Below, piece after piece: positions 22,217 through 34,561 of a DNA stretch of 64,000 nucleotides; within the stretch, counting starts at the first letter, position 1; each line of letters begins with the position of its first letter. Position numbers and translations under genes: made by a program. The stretch spans positions 6,204,501 to 6,268,500 of the forward strand of contig JAZGTH010000067.1 of assembly GCA_036877525.1 (NCBI GenBank). The letters run 5' to 3'. The notes under the pieces are model-generated. The model searched no databases and was not told the DNA's origin. It saw only the letters and a program-made list of their open reading frames with translations. Source of the DNA: Chromobotia macracanthus (taxonomy: Eukaryota > Chordata > Actinopteri > Cypriniformes > Botiidae).

Positions 22217-24640
22217 TCTGTCCTGAAGAGAGAAAGACGAAAGAGAGAGGAAAAATGTGATCAATTTCAATCATAGAGTACTCTCTCCTTTCCCAGTATT
22301 GTGTTAATCTTTAAATCTCACTGGTTAAAAAAATGTGACTTGTTAGAAAAAACAATAGCGCAAATAACCTTAATGGTGGTAAAATAAATACCATCAGAGT
22401 TCAGGGTTTGTTTAAATTCCTAACGCAGAGAATAAGCAATAGTAATAATACTGCTTCTGCTCTGCACCACTATAGGTCTAAAACTGCTGAAACCAATATG
22501 AAGTCTGACATTCACAAGTGACAGAGACACAGAGAGTTAACTACTATCTGCACTAGTCTTACTGGCACAGTTCTGCCAGTCTAGAGCCTTTTGTCTTGTT
22601 AGAGAAACAGGGCAGAAGTTTCTGTTTTGGGTTTGTGCTGAAACACAGTGACTCATTTACATAGAGATGCATTGAAATGCAAATCATTTAGAAAACAAAG
22701 ACCAAACAGCCCTTAAGACAGACATGTGTGAGTTGCCAAAAACTGACAGTATGGTCCCTCAGTGAGAACGTCTGTGGGAAAGAAAGAAATAATTGATATA
22801 TCAGATATTCTTGAATGACTTCTGCTGTCAACTTCCACTGGCAAACTACATTTCTGCATTTTCTAAAGAAATCAGAGGGATGCTTTCCACATGATGCTGT
22901 GAGGTTGTTATATGTGTTGCTATATGGTTTCTAGAACATTCTGGGTGAAAGCCAGGCCACAGCCTCCTGGCTCAAGCCAAATGACCACATCCTTCACATT
23001 CTGGTTCCTACATTGGCCTCAGATCTCTGTTTTATGGAATTTTTCACCTGTTTAAATAAGTTTAAGGTCTACTGTATGTTCACGTAATATAATATTTATG
23101 GGAAGGGGTTGTTTAAATATGAATAACGGAAGCAGTGATTGCACCCAGCTCCCCCCTAAAAGTAGATGACTTACCATGTGACCCTCACTGTGCCATCCTC
23201 TCCAATCCTGTTGGGTTTGAACTTAAAGGCATCCACAGTCTGCAGCCTGCAAGAGAAACACACAGATTCATGTTAACAGTGATAAGACCCACAGCAATAA
23301 AGATAAACTTCACAGTAAGAAGAACAATGCAGTGTAAAACTGCTGTTTGTGTTGTCTTACACTCGATCATGTTTCCAGCGTACTTAACCATATCACTACT
23401 ATCTAGTACACTCTTTACAAGTGCATACTAGTCTTACAAGCAGGCATCCAACTAAACCAGTTGTTTTCACATTAACAACAACCCACTATAGTTCAGTATC
23501 TGATTTATGGATGATTTAAGAAGCCATTATTGGACATGTTCGCATTATTGATTCCCTTTATTAGTTTAATTTTTTACTACCAACATACAGTATGCTGTAT
23601 TTTCTCTCTCTCTGTTTCTCATATGTATAATGTTAGTATGAAATTGAAATCTTAGGCTTTTCACTCTCGTTGTCAACCGTGGGTTATTTTGTTCTTTGAT
23701 TCTCACGTTAAACCTGTTTCAGCATTTTGCATGGCATAACTCAAGGTTAGTCACAGTGTGAAATGCCTATCTGTGTTTTACCTGCAAGTCAAACTCTGGC
23801 TTTAGTCATCATCTGATACTGAACCTGTTTACTCCCTATGTGACAGATCTGATATTCCCACAGTTGATATGTGTACTGCCAAAACATCAGTCAGCTGTAA
23901 CTAAATAAATGATCAGTGAAATATCTGCCCTGATATCTAAAGATTCAGACTTCAGCTTTATTTCATGGCTAAAGAATGAATAAACGTGACATACAACCAA
24001 ACAAACTCTCTCTAAATCAAACGCAAAACAAGTTTCACCGTCCTGGTATGAGGAAATGCGTTTTGTTTTGGACAACTGCAAATAACAAACATGTTCATGT
24101 TAATAATAAACAATAAAGAAGTACGTTTTGTCGTCGTTGTGAGAAACTGCATGGCACCTGTGTTTCTCTCTCTTTCTTTCCAATCTACACACTTTCTTTT
24201 CGTGTAAAACGCTGATCTATTATTATAATAGATCTGCCTTTATTATAACTCTCACTGTAGTAATACAATCTGTGATTAGTTCAGCCCTGTCATTAATTCA
24301 ACAAAAGCGACAAATCGCAGCCATGCAAACATTATCTAGACTGCATTTCTGTCGAGATCCAGAGAGTCTTTCACTTACCGCCTTCAAATTAAATCTTTAA
24401 CCCCCGCCTGTGATTCTCAGACGCCTTATAAACATGTATAAATTAAGGACTTCATTTCACGGGTTGTTTGAATGATTTTGTTGGTGTAAAATAACAACAA
24501 GGGTTACACACACTTCCGGGTGCAGAGCGATCATTTCAGCTTCTTCTGCTATCTGATGGGTGACAGACCCGAACATACGCCACCTCATCTCTGACCTCTA
24601 CCGGCGGATAATGGAATTGCAGCGCTCATGGAGGCGCCTC
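22217..24640 (-). promoter_or_regulatory. zdhhc7: zdhhc7 5' UTR exons and promoter region
   Basis: A 72-nt exon at 23175-23246 is bounded by TTCTCTTGCAG and a perfect GTAAGT donor. A further donor GTAAGT at about 24372-24377 ends a likely first exon lying to its right. The 23175-23246 exon holds a short upstream ORF (MPLSSNPTGLERMAQ) and ends in ATG. If joined to 22222 that ATG is in frame three codons before the annotated start (MDRMQSS...). The CG-containing stretch around 24510-24640 is the likely promoter. Confidence 0.55.
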
Positions 24641-26139
24641 ATTTAATAAAGCGCTCCAGGGAGGTCACAAATGCCCCGATCACATCGCTTAGATTGTTGT
24701 GCTTAAACGCATGCTTTTTGTCTTGTATCCCTAGCCAAATTCAAGCCCCGGAAGGATTATTAACTTAATTTAGCCATGATAAGGTCCAATTGACAATAAA
24801 CTGACCATTACATTACACGATCTGGGAGGAGCAAGATAGGCGAATATTATTCAGTATAATATAATTCTGTGTGTGACTATTTATAGTGTGTAGCAGCTGT
24901 TGACAATTTAATAACATCTATTTTTCTTCATAATTTCTTGTAATAATAACATTTAATCAAGCCAGACTCATCAAACTGCAACAAAAAATATTTGGTTTTA
25001 TATATTGGGGTTTCTTGGGCTATTTACAGGCTGCAGAGTGTTTCCATTGTCCATATACATTTAAAAGCATAAAATGTGACTGTGAGTCTAAATAAACCGG
25101 TGAATAAAATCCACGTAAATGTATTACTTTATCATTTAAGTAATATGCAATAGGTTGATACATAAATCCCTTTGTCATTTATTTGTATTTGTAATATTGC
25201 CCTGTAAAATAAATTGTACAACACATATCGGACTTTGGAGGGTTTACTTTAATATACCACACGGTGGGGCTATAGATCTCCTCATTTCCTTAAGAAAAAG
25301 ATCTGCAGCTAAATGTAAACATCTTGGCACAATCCATTTGAAAATGTAAGGAGTCATTTTAATGGTAACTACTCTGACTCATTTCCAGCACAGTTTTATA
25401 TAACCTGATAAAATGTGTTTGTTTAATTCTGCGTTGTATTATAATGCTTCCCTGATTTTTCTCCTCTCTCTTTGGGTCTCATGATGTTGTATGTGTTTAA
25501 TCAGGCTTATCATTTACCCTGTTTCACTGAATACTTGCCTTAAAACCTATTCCTATTAAAACATTTCCTGTTTCAACCCTTAAAATCTCTCTGCCAACAG
25601 TTTATCCGCTATTGCACCAATTCATCTGTCTGCTCAGTAAATAAATAAATAAATAAACAGCCACACACCAGCAAGACCCTAAAGCAGATTAAAGGTTGAA
25701 TCGTGCAGGCAGAAGCTCTTTCTATTTCCCAGACTGCCTCTGTGCTCAGCAACATGTTTGACAGTCCAGGCATGTATGTATGAGCAACAGCTGGGCTTAA
25801 CACAACATGATCCACACAGTGTCTTTGCAATAAAACAAAGCTCATCCAGCACACACACATGACATTATTGATATATTATAAAACAGACCATAATATATCA
25901 ATAATGTCATTGTAAAATGTCATATTTTACCTAAAGCTGCAATCTGTAATTTATCTGCATCTCTGTTTGAAACATAAAATTGCAGGTTACTTTACATACT
26001 TTTCTTTATGCATGTTAAAATAAAATGAAGCCAAACCAACATCTCCTGGGAAATCCCAACCCGACAGCTCAAATGATAAATCATTATTATAAACTTACCA
26101 TTGTAAATGGAAGTAGGGTAAGGAGATGTTGAACACTAA

Positions 26140-26465
26140 TCTGTTATGTACTCACTGTAACACTTCTATTAAGTAACTGAAACATTAAAAATGTTATTTT
26201 GAAAGTTCTAGGAAGGTTCAAAACATCCAGTTTTTTAGACATTATATTAACGATATTGCTTGGTTTTAAGAATGTCATTCAAACATTTTTTAAGTCTGTA
26301 ACATTTTAAAACGTTACTGCTACCTGCATAAGAATACCGTTTTTGATGTATATGATACATCACATTAAAGAAATGTTCTACTAACATTACTGCAAGAACA
26401 TTTTGATAACATTGCCTTTTACAGAACGTTAGCTAACGTTCTGAGAACGTTCCTTGTTAGCTGGG
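26140..26465 (+). mobile_element. MITE-like element, family M1
   Basis: An AT-rich, noncoding element of about 0.33 kb ending ACGTTCTGAGAACGTTCC followed by TTGTTAGCTGGG. It shares the internal block CAAAACATCCAGTTTTTTAG and a block like TACTAACATTACTGCAAGAA with six other copies in the window. Superfamily was not determined. Confidence 0.7.
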
Positions 26466-27314
26466 TTACAGTATTAAAAGCATGTTAAAATGATAATGAT
26501 TTTGTCACCTGAACAAACACTTGCCCAGCAGTCAACAGTATGAGCGGTCAGATTATAATGACTCAGACACAGTCATGACAGGTGGCTGTGCTGTAACAGT
26601 CAGCACAAAACATCATTGACTAAACCTGAATTATTTAACATCTCACTAATGCAACAAACCCCTCTGCATGAAAAGCTAGGGATTTAGAAACGTCTGAGCT
26701 AATTATTTTTTAAAGCTTTTCCACACCTCTTGAACATGGCCTCTGTGGACAAAATGTATTCTCTCTGGGCATAAATGAGCTTGCATGCTATAAAAAAGAG
26801 CAGGGATTTTGCATTATTGCTAGGTTTATATTGTTATGTTGTTGTATATATATACTCTATAAATCTCTTATAAGTCTAACTGTTTTAGATTTCATGGTAT
26901 TCTGTATATAATTATGTTTGTGACAAATAAAAATCTTGAATCTTTAGGCCCAGCAGTTTAATTCAGCATTTTAAGACATTCGTTGTTTTTGCTGTGAATA
27001 ATTTGTGTGCTCTTCAGTAATGTGCCACACATTGTTCTGCGTTGGCTCAGTATAGGATGTGGTCTTGTGCTTGCAGGGCCTTTGTCATGTGATTAGAATG
27101 ATGGGATGAAGAGGAGGGAGGGCTGAAGAAGCAGAGCCTGTCACTTTCACCTCAAGTTCTCAGCTGATCTGCAGGTGAAGATGTGATCGGATTAGTGCTA
27201 AAACTGGCAGATGTCCTGTCTCGCGTTCAGATGATCCTTTTCATTAGAGAGAAGTCACGGTCCATCAGAGCAGAATGAAAATGCAGGTGTCTTCAGGGAA
27301 ACAGAACATCAGCA

Positions 27315-27652
27315 CCCATATAACAATTTTAGGTTTAAGAACATTTCCATAACGTTTCTATTATGTAACCAAAATGTTAAAAATGCTATTTTTGAAAGTT
27401 CAAAACATCCAGTTTTTTAGACATTGTATTAACATTATTGCTTGGTTATAAAATTATTTTAAAAATAGTTTAAACCTGTGACGTTTTTAAAACATTCCAC
27501 TAACAACTTTGCAATAACGTTTTGATATATATGATATATAACATTAAAAAAGTTTTACTAACGTTACTGCAAGAGCAGTTTTTTGATATCTTTGAAAGAA
27601 CTTTTAGAGAACGTTAGCCAATCTTCTGAGAATGTTCCCTGTTATCTGGGCA
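27315..27652 (+). mobile_element. MITE-like element, family M1
   Basis: Same order of blocks as 26140-26465: AAAACATCCAGTTTTTTAGA, then TACTGCAAGAGCAGTTTTTT, then CTTCTGAGAATGTTCCCTGT followed by TATCTGGGC. Same orientation. Confidence 0.7.
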
Positions 27653-28261
27653 GATGTTAAAAACATTCAGTGCACATGCATAGTATGAACACTGAGATTG
27701 CAAAAACTTTCTACTCTTAAAAGGGTGCACATGTAGACAGGCAGACAGGGTTATAAATGGATTAAAACAGCAAATAGGATTTACCTTGGGTTTAGCAGTC
27801 AAGAGGCCAGTCATTATAACAGTCAGTCAGAGGTACTGGTTATACCAGGTCAGATATTGCATGTGACCGTGCCAGCAACTACACAGTCTCTGAATTTCTG
27901 CAGTGGGCTATCAATAATTCAATAAAGAAGACAAGCTTCCTTTTACTCATTTTTTTGTGTCTAGCTGCTGCACAGTATTATTTTTTCTTTATATCCTGCC
28001 AATAAAGCCCTCATCTCTTTTTAATGCTTACTCTAAAATTTCAAATAAGGTTAATTTTTTTTCCAGTCCACACTGTCAACTATACAGTATGTCTTTACAA
28101 AAAAAAATCCATACAGTCTGACACTGTATGCATATGTCTGCTGTTCTATACATGATATTTAAAGATTATTCTGGTTTTTCACAGGCTGTGTTCAAAACGT
28201 AGTCATGTTACTATGCATAGAATGTGACTGTTTAGCATGCATGCAATAGCCAGCAGTAGTC

Positions 28262-28395
28262 TAAATATATTTATAAAAATATATATCTTCTGTGGAAGGC
28301 ACAGGACCATAAAATGTTTGTCCAATCATTGCATTCAGCCCAAATGTAACGATGGGATGTCCTATTTGCCTGTCAAACTATATATTTGCATACCT
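28262..28395. repeat. Dispersed repeat, copy 2 of 2 in window
   Basis: Aligns with 190-335 (see that entry). The similarity stops at both ends without clear terminal repeats. Confidence 0.7.
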
Positions 28396-28655
28396 CAGCG
28401 CACCCTGTTTGCACAGAAAAATCTTACTTTCATGTGTTTTGGAGAAGGCATGGCAAAGACAGAGAAAAGTGCTACTTCCATTAAAAGGTGCATTAGAAGG
28501 CATTATAGTGTTAATCCAGGGGCCCTTAGTACCCTGGTAAGCTGGATTACATCATGTGCAGATCATCCTGCGGTTTGGGCTGGTGACCCATCCACCAAAG
28601 ACATTGCATTAGCATCCCCCACAATTGCCCCAGTCACAGTTTTCCATGCCATTTG

Positions 28656-29151
28656 CAGTGCCCTCCATAAGTATTGGGACAAAAAACATAAAATTCTTCA
28701 GTTTGCTATTGAGTCAGTCCTTTATGATTAAATGATGAATATGAGACAAAAGAACAGAATGTCACATTTTTGGACATTTTCTGTCAAAGTCATCTCCTTT
28801 GTCTTTATCCTGGCTCATGTGTGTTCTCACCAAATGCAAGACTCACACTGCAGAAGCAATTAACAGAAGTGATAGTATGCATTCCCTGCTTTTAATGTGT
28901 GAACAAATAATGCAACAGGACACAGTTGATCACTTAAAACATAACTGTGAGCCAATTCCATGAGCCAGTTTTCCCAATACTTAGGATTACATTAGATGGG
29001 TGAAACATTATGTGTTGAAACAGCCAAATAACAAAATGTGACATTTTGTACTTTTGCCTCATATTCATCTTTTAATCATAAAAGATTTGTTGACTCCACA
29101 TCAAACAGAGCTATTTGTCCTTTACTGTCCCAATGCTTATGGAGGGCACTG
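28656..29151. mobile_element. Tc1/mariner-type nonautonomous element
   Basis: The element is 496 bp. Terminal inverted repeats start CAGTGCCCTCCATAAGTATT and the right end matches in reverse complement with one mismatch in the first 26 bases. The inverted similarity continues inward: ATGATGAATATGAGACAAAA on the left pairs with the complement of the CCTCATATTCATCTTTTAAT block on the right, so each arm is long, as in IR/DR Tc1 elements. TA follows the right end; the left flank is TG, a likely decayed TA. There is no transposase ORF. Confidence 0.8.
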
Positions 29152-29450
29152 TATTTTCCAGATGCTGGAACAAACACTCACGTCGGTATGGCTTCCTGCA
29201 CTGTCCTTCTCATTAATATGTAAGATTTGTACATGTTTTAAGTGCTCCAATGGGGCAGTAAACACACTTCTCCACAGAGAAAAGTGCTGTTCTTTCCATA
29301 GTTCATTTACTGGAAATTCTGTGCAGGGTTGCTGCCCAGGGAAACAGTTTTTGCTCTTTTGAAGCTAAGGAGACACGATGGGGTTCTCTTGTTTGTTTAA
29401 AAGAAAACTGATCTATGTTTATCCTAAAACTCCTTAGGAGAAATTAAATC

Positions 29451-29454
<4 letters not shown>

Positions 29455-29503
<49 letters not shown>

Positions 29504-29510
29504 AATAAAT
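29455..29510. repeat. (AAT)n then (AAAT)n microsatellite
   Basis: About 12 AAT units run into several AAAT units. Confidence 0.9.
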
Positions 29511-29627
29511 GAGAGAATTGTTAACAAGCATGGCATATAACAATGTTTATAGCTCGGTCTGATGGAGAAACTGATGTTTAATGTTTTACCTCATTGAAAT
29601 AATCTGTTGAAACCTGAGCAGCAGCTA

Positions 29628-29850
29628 ACAGGGAATGTTCTCAGAAAGTTCTCTCAACGTTTTCTCCAGTTTCAAGTTATCAAAAACATTCTTGCAGTAA
29701 TGTTAGTATAACTTTTTAACATTATATATAGGTATTTTTAATATTTTTGGTACCAATCGAAACATTAGGGCAATGTTTTTACAACCTGAAATTGTTAGCT
29801 ACGACAATGTGAAACATTGTTGAGATCTCAATGTTAAAACATTGATGTTT
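29628..29850 (-). mobile_element. MITE-like element, family M1, truncated
   Basis: Reverse orientation: GGGAATGTTCTCAGAAAGTT, then ACATTCTTGCAGTAATGTTA. The distal half is decayed. Confidence 0.6.
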
Positions 29851-30411
29851 GAGAGATGACATAAGATCGCTTTTATCTGTTCAGAAAAAAAGTTTTTCTC
29901 CCAAATCTCCATTTTGGTTTGGTTTCACAGTTGTTGTGAAGTTAAAGAGATGTGTGATTTTTCTTTTGCATGAGTGAGCAACAATTTATTCATTTTTATT
30001 TAGGTAAAAGCACAATTTTAATACAATATAAAATGTATATATAAACAATATAAAAAGTAAACATTTAGTCAAATGTCCAATACAAACCTCACTGTTGACG
30101 GAAAACCTGCTGGGCGCTTGTGGACTCATTTGCCCTTTATGTCTAAGAGCTTGTGTGCCCTGGATGTGTTTCAGGTTACCACTCCATCTACTGGAAAAGT
30201 GCCATTACGCATCAACCAACATTTTCCCTGATCAAAAATGAAGAGTTGGTTGTATCAGTTTCATGCATGATTTCCTCAATAGCTTGGGGTGTTCAAACCA
30301 GGTCACAGAAGAAATGAATAAGCAATAAAATAATGTTAAAAACAACAAGCTGCTCTCAACAGACACGTTTGACTGTCAAGACTAGGTATTTAAACTATTT
30401 ATATTTTGAGG

Positions 30412-30512
30412 GTTTGATTCTCAGGGAACACACATACTGATCAAATGTATAGCTCGAATGCTCTGTAAGTTGCTTTGGATAAAAGCGTCTGCCCAATGCG
30501 AAATGTTAAAGA
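30412..30512 (+). repeat. L2-tailed SINE, 5'-truncated
   Basis: It begins at box B (GGTTTGATTCTCAGGGAACA), continues ATGTATAGCTCGAATGCTCT and ends with the full tail GTTGCTTTGGATAAAAGCGT. Confidence 0.8.
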
Positions 30513-31434
30513 TTCTTTATGGACCCATACAGCCTAATAAATAACCTTTTAGGGACCTTTATGCTCACTAGTGTAATTACAAGAATACTGTTTTCTGCTC
30601 ACCCAAATGAAGTCCCTTGACGTAAGCTTGTTGTTGGAGTGGCACAGCTGGCAGATGCAATTGGAAGACTGGCTCAGCCAGTGCCTGCAGGGACGTGCTG
30701 TTTTTTACCCTATGGGGTAACAGTTGGAATGGCATATCCTATTCTGTATACGCACAGCAGGTTAATGTGGAGCTCTTTTCCCCTATCTGGGGCAAAGACT
30801 TCGGGGGCTCCCAGCAGGTATAGTCTCAGACACATCACGGCTTCCATTGTACAGTAAAACAATATGCATCATCTTGTTTCAATAGGAGCTGCATTTAAGA
30901 TGCAGTATGTTACCATGACATTGAGCCTGTATAGTTGTCTATAGGTATTTTAATTGTTTCTAGTAATGTTTCTTTATTCATAGCATCTCACAGTGAGCTA
31001 ATTAGGCAAAGCCCTAGGGAATCAGCCTGGAAGCATCTTGCTCAAAGGGACAATGGTGACATAACCGAAACAAAGCTGCAGTAAAGTGTTGCTCTGTCTG
31101 GGACCCTGTTTGCAACCTTTCTGATATCTGGGTAGATTCTTAACCATTAAGCAGTCGGCGACTGCCTGCATCTGCGTTTGCACTAAGAAAAGTGTAAACT
31201 GAAAACAAAAATCAATATTTACTCCTTATTAATGCATGACTAATCCTTTGTTCAAATATATTTGGCATTCTGAACTCCATGTGATCTCTTTCTATCTATA
31301 GCTAATATTCCAGAGCAGCTTGTTCCAATTATTTCCAATTTCTGTCTAGAAAATTACATCTTATGCTATTGGACAATGCAATACCAAAGTCATGGGTGTG
31401 ATCTTCAGAAAATGCACAGCCTTATATATGTAAA

Positions 31435-31496
31435 GGGAAAAATTTAATGTATAACTTCAATGCACTTGAAGTCGCTTTGCCAAATGTGAAATGTGA
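31435..31496 (+). repeat. L2-tailed SINE fragment
   Basis: Only AATGTATAACTTCAATGCAC, AAGTCGCTTTGCCAAATG and a GAAATG end remain. It lies directly upstream of an L2 LINE end. Confidence 0.55.
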
Positions 31497-31554
31497 TTGA
31501 AATGAAGGGAAGAGGAAAGAAATCTTGCTTGTTTGTGAAATCAATATCATTTGT

Positions 31555-31878
31555 CAATGCCGATCTGCTGAGACCATCACAACCTTCAAAAAACAACTCA
31601 AAACACACCTGTTTCGCAGACACCTGTCTGAACTCTAATGCTCTTCTATCCTATCCCTCTATCCTCTATCCTTCCAAAAAATAAAAATAAAAAAATAATT
31701 TCCTGTCTCTAGTCCATCTTTCTCTCTAGTAACAGAATACAATGTCCGCTTGTAAATGTAGCTTTGTAGACTTGGCTCATTGGCGTACAAGACAAACTGT
31801 TCAATGCTTTTGTCCTTTGTAAGTCGCTTTGGATAAAAGCGTCTGCTAAATGACTAAATGTAAAATGTAAATGTAATG
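31555..31878 (+). mobile_element. L2-clade LINE, 3' end with ORF2 C-terminus
   Basis: A plus-strand reading gives TFKKQLKTHLFRRHLSEL followed by TAA at about 31637. This is the typical C-terminal motif of fish L2/CR1-type reverse-transcriptase proteins. The noncoding 3' part reads AATGTCCGCTTGTAAATGTA and ends GTCGCTTTGGATAAAAGCGT plus CTGCTAAATGACTAAATGTA. This last block is the tail that the SINEs of the window share. It is severely 5'-truncated. Confidence 0.7.
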
Positions 31879-32887
31879 CACACGTAGTCATAAATAAGAC
31901 AAAGTAAGAGATCAAATCCATCTGTCTCTGGTTTCATTCTATAAAACAAGTGTCTGTCTGGTGATGAGAGGTCCAATCTGGCATAAGATGTTTTGAAAAT
32001 AGATGCTTTTCGAAGTAGCACATGGTTGAGTGGTTGCCAATGGTGATTAAGTGAAAGTGAGCCACATGAAAAACAAAGCCTAGTTTTTTCACTGAAAACT
32101 ATACAATGCTGGAGATATTTTTGTATGTATTACTCATATTTCTAGATTTAGCAACCTTGTATCCTTATCTTATTCTTTTAAATGTAATAACCAGCAACAC
32201 GTAGATGATGATGAGATGATGATGATTATTACAAGATGATGATGATTATGATTAAGATTAAGATTCTCCTGAAAGATTCTGTCAATGAATGAATAACTCC
32301 CAAAATATAATTTTAATATGAGGCATAATAATAATAACAATAAATGGAACTACATGACCACCATAACAATTTAAATCATAAACCCTTTCCAGCTATATAT
32401 TAGAGTTCAGTGGATCAAGTGTACAGAAATGGGACTCCTTAGATAGTCATATAGATATTTGTGTAAGATCATATATCTAATATATTTACAGTGTTTTATT
32501 GAGTCTTGCCTAACATGGGTTAAAATCACAAAGTGTGAGTGTGTTTCTCTTCCTCTCTATATAAAATGGACACTGATTGCGTCTGTGCATCTCTGAATTT
32601 AAATGAGCTAGGTTTTGTTTCAGATTCAATAAGATCATTTTAAATGGGCATGTCAAAATGTTATACCTTTCAGAACTGAAAACTTCCTCCATAGTTTCAG
32701 AAATGCAAACAATGACATACGATCACCCACATTTAAAATCCAATGAAGTCCCCACAATGTTATGGAGACCCAATACTGCTCAAAAGCTTTGTTTTTCCAG
32801 AGTGACTTTCCCGAGTTAGTGTTGCACAATAACAGACTGTACTTTTATAACAGTAAGCTATTACTGTTAGAGCTAAATATAGAACTA

Positions 32888-33070
32888 TTGTAAAACATTT
32901 ACATTTATGCATTATGGCAGATGCTTTTATTCAAAGTGACTTACGGTAAATTTAAGCTATACAATTTATCAGCATGTGTTATCAAACCAATTTATTAAAC
33001 CCACAACCTTTGCGTCGCTAATGCAATGCTCTACCAATTGAGTTACAGGAAAACCATTGAGCTACAGGAA
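32888..33070 (-). repeat. tRNA-derived SINE with L2-type tail
   Basis: Full-length copy in reverse orientation: tail complement CATTTATGCATTATGGCAGA at the left, tRNA-like part GCAATGCTCTACCAATTGAG at the right. Confidence 0.8.
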
Positions 33071-33899
33071 CACTGGGAAAACAGCTATATTGTGTAAATT
33101 CAGTAATCAGTCAATAAACATCACTGATATAATAAGTTGCCTGTTTTGCAGCCTATTTAATGTGATGCACATAATTGAAACACAGAACTAACTTTGAAGT
33201 CTAACTTTGGCACATTTGCTGCATCTAAATCAAGAATGACTTGCTGTATTGAAGTCTCAGTGTAAGCCTTCATAAGCTCAGCTGGTTAACACAATAAAGC
33301 CTCTTAGCCACTCAGCATCAACACGTCCAATCATGGATAAAGTTGTGGGCTATTCCAAACTCACTTGAGCTAAATTAGTAAAGGAGCAGCTATATTTTGC
33401 TATAGACTTTAAAAGCATTTACCAAGGCTGTCAGGCAGCCGTGCCATCAGTGTAATGATTTTATGAATATCAGCTGATTAAATATTGGACTACATGTTCT
33501 CTAGTGTCTCTGCCACCTGTTCTGCTTCAATATTATAAAACTAACATTTACTGTGGACAAAAAAATGCAAAGTGCAAAAAGAGCCTCAGGACTTTTATTG
33601 AAGCGCATAACACCATTGCCCTGTTGAAAGCATATATTTACTGTTACAATTCAAAAACGATGAGATAAATAATACATTATAAACTGATACAATACAATAT
33701 AATATAGGTTAATAGAACACAATATATTACATAATATAATATTTATATAAATTGAAATGTATAACATAATATATGCAAAGCAGTCAGTATTAAATAATAA
33801 ACTCATTTCAATGCAACGTTAATAAATAAATATTGATAGGCTTATAATATGAGGAAGGATCGGTATAAAGTGGTATCGGCCGACCAATCGCGACAAGTT

Positions 33900-34561
33900 T
33901 GGCTGATCTTCCGGCAGGTTAGTATTGCAGAGCATTCGGCGTTGGCTGGTTATTCCACGAGCAAGCTGTTATCGGCATTTAAGCGTCACCAAACAAGCGA
34001 ATAAGCGAGAGAAAAATCACGACAGCATCGTCAGCGTGGACAAACAAAACACGCAAAACCTCACCACGTTTCTGCGCTTGTTTACATCCCACCGTCAGAA
34101 GATCCGAATGTTTACGTTCCTCCGCCGTGACGTCACAATGGGCAGTTTTTAAACAAACACCTGTTATCTTTCAAATGGACATCTGGCGCGCATTAACATC
34201 GCGCAAAAAGGAGAAGGGAAAACGTTTTAAATCGACGCTCCGCACGCTTACTGTGCGGACATACTGAAGCCGTCTAATCTCCGGCAGCAAACTAAAGCCG
34301 TTTAGGGATCCATTTAGTGATAAGCCCGACTGCGTCTGCTCTCTGTCACCAACGGGGAACATGGATGGTGAAGAATTGACAATGACGAGAGCAATGATTA
34401 CTGGATTTGTATGGCTGCCCCGCTGTCGTGGAAACTAGGAACCGCTAGCATCGAGTGCGTTTTTATAACCGGAGCTGGTTTTATTAAAACGCTCGCAATC
34501 ACTATTCTGGGACTTTGCTTTCTGGATTTCTAGTAAGTAACGTATCCATAACTGCGCAAAC
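33900..34561 (+). promoter_or_regulatory. rgs9bp: rgs9bp promoter and 5' UTR region
   Basis: After about 9 kb of AT-rich DNA the base composition becomes CG-rich from about 33870 to the start codon, with many CpG dinucleotides. No TATA box or obvious photoreceptor (CRX/OTX TAATCC) cluster was found. A TAATCTCCGG stretch near 34276 is a weak CRX-like match. Function is inferred from position. Confidence 0.5.

Larger units (their letters stand above)
24640..33900. other. Repeat-rich intergenic region
   Basis: No gene could be recognised in about 9 kb between zdhhc7 and rgs9bp. It contains MITE-like copies, a Tc1-type element, an L2 LINE end and SINE fragments (listed separately) plus an (AAT)n/(AAAT)n satellite at 29455-29510 and an (AAAT)n run at 25636-25656. 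Short open stretches at 28440-28640 and 30640-30860 match nothing I know and are probably chance or decayed transposon remnants. Confidence 0.6.

Noticed and set aside
28237..28731. 164-codon open frame on the plus strand
   Set aside because: It spans the end of a dispersed repeat, unknown sequence and the left arm of the Tc1-type element. No motif was recognised and no splice structure supports it.
30639..30857. 72-codon open frame in the 30-kb spacer, locally higher GC
   Set aside because: No homology recognised on either strand; could be a decayed transposon fragment, not supportable as a gene.
34160..34362. Open frames on both strands in the rgs9bp upstream region
   Set aside because: Short, GC-driven and without conserved text; treated as promoter/5' UTR.
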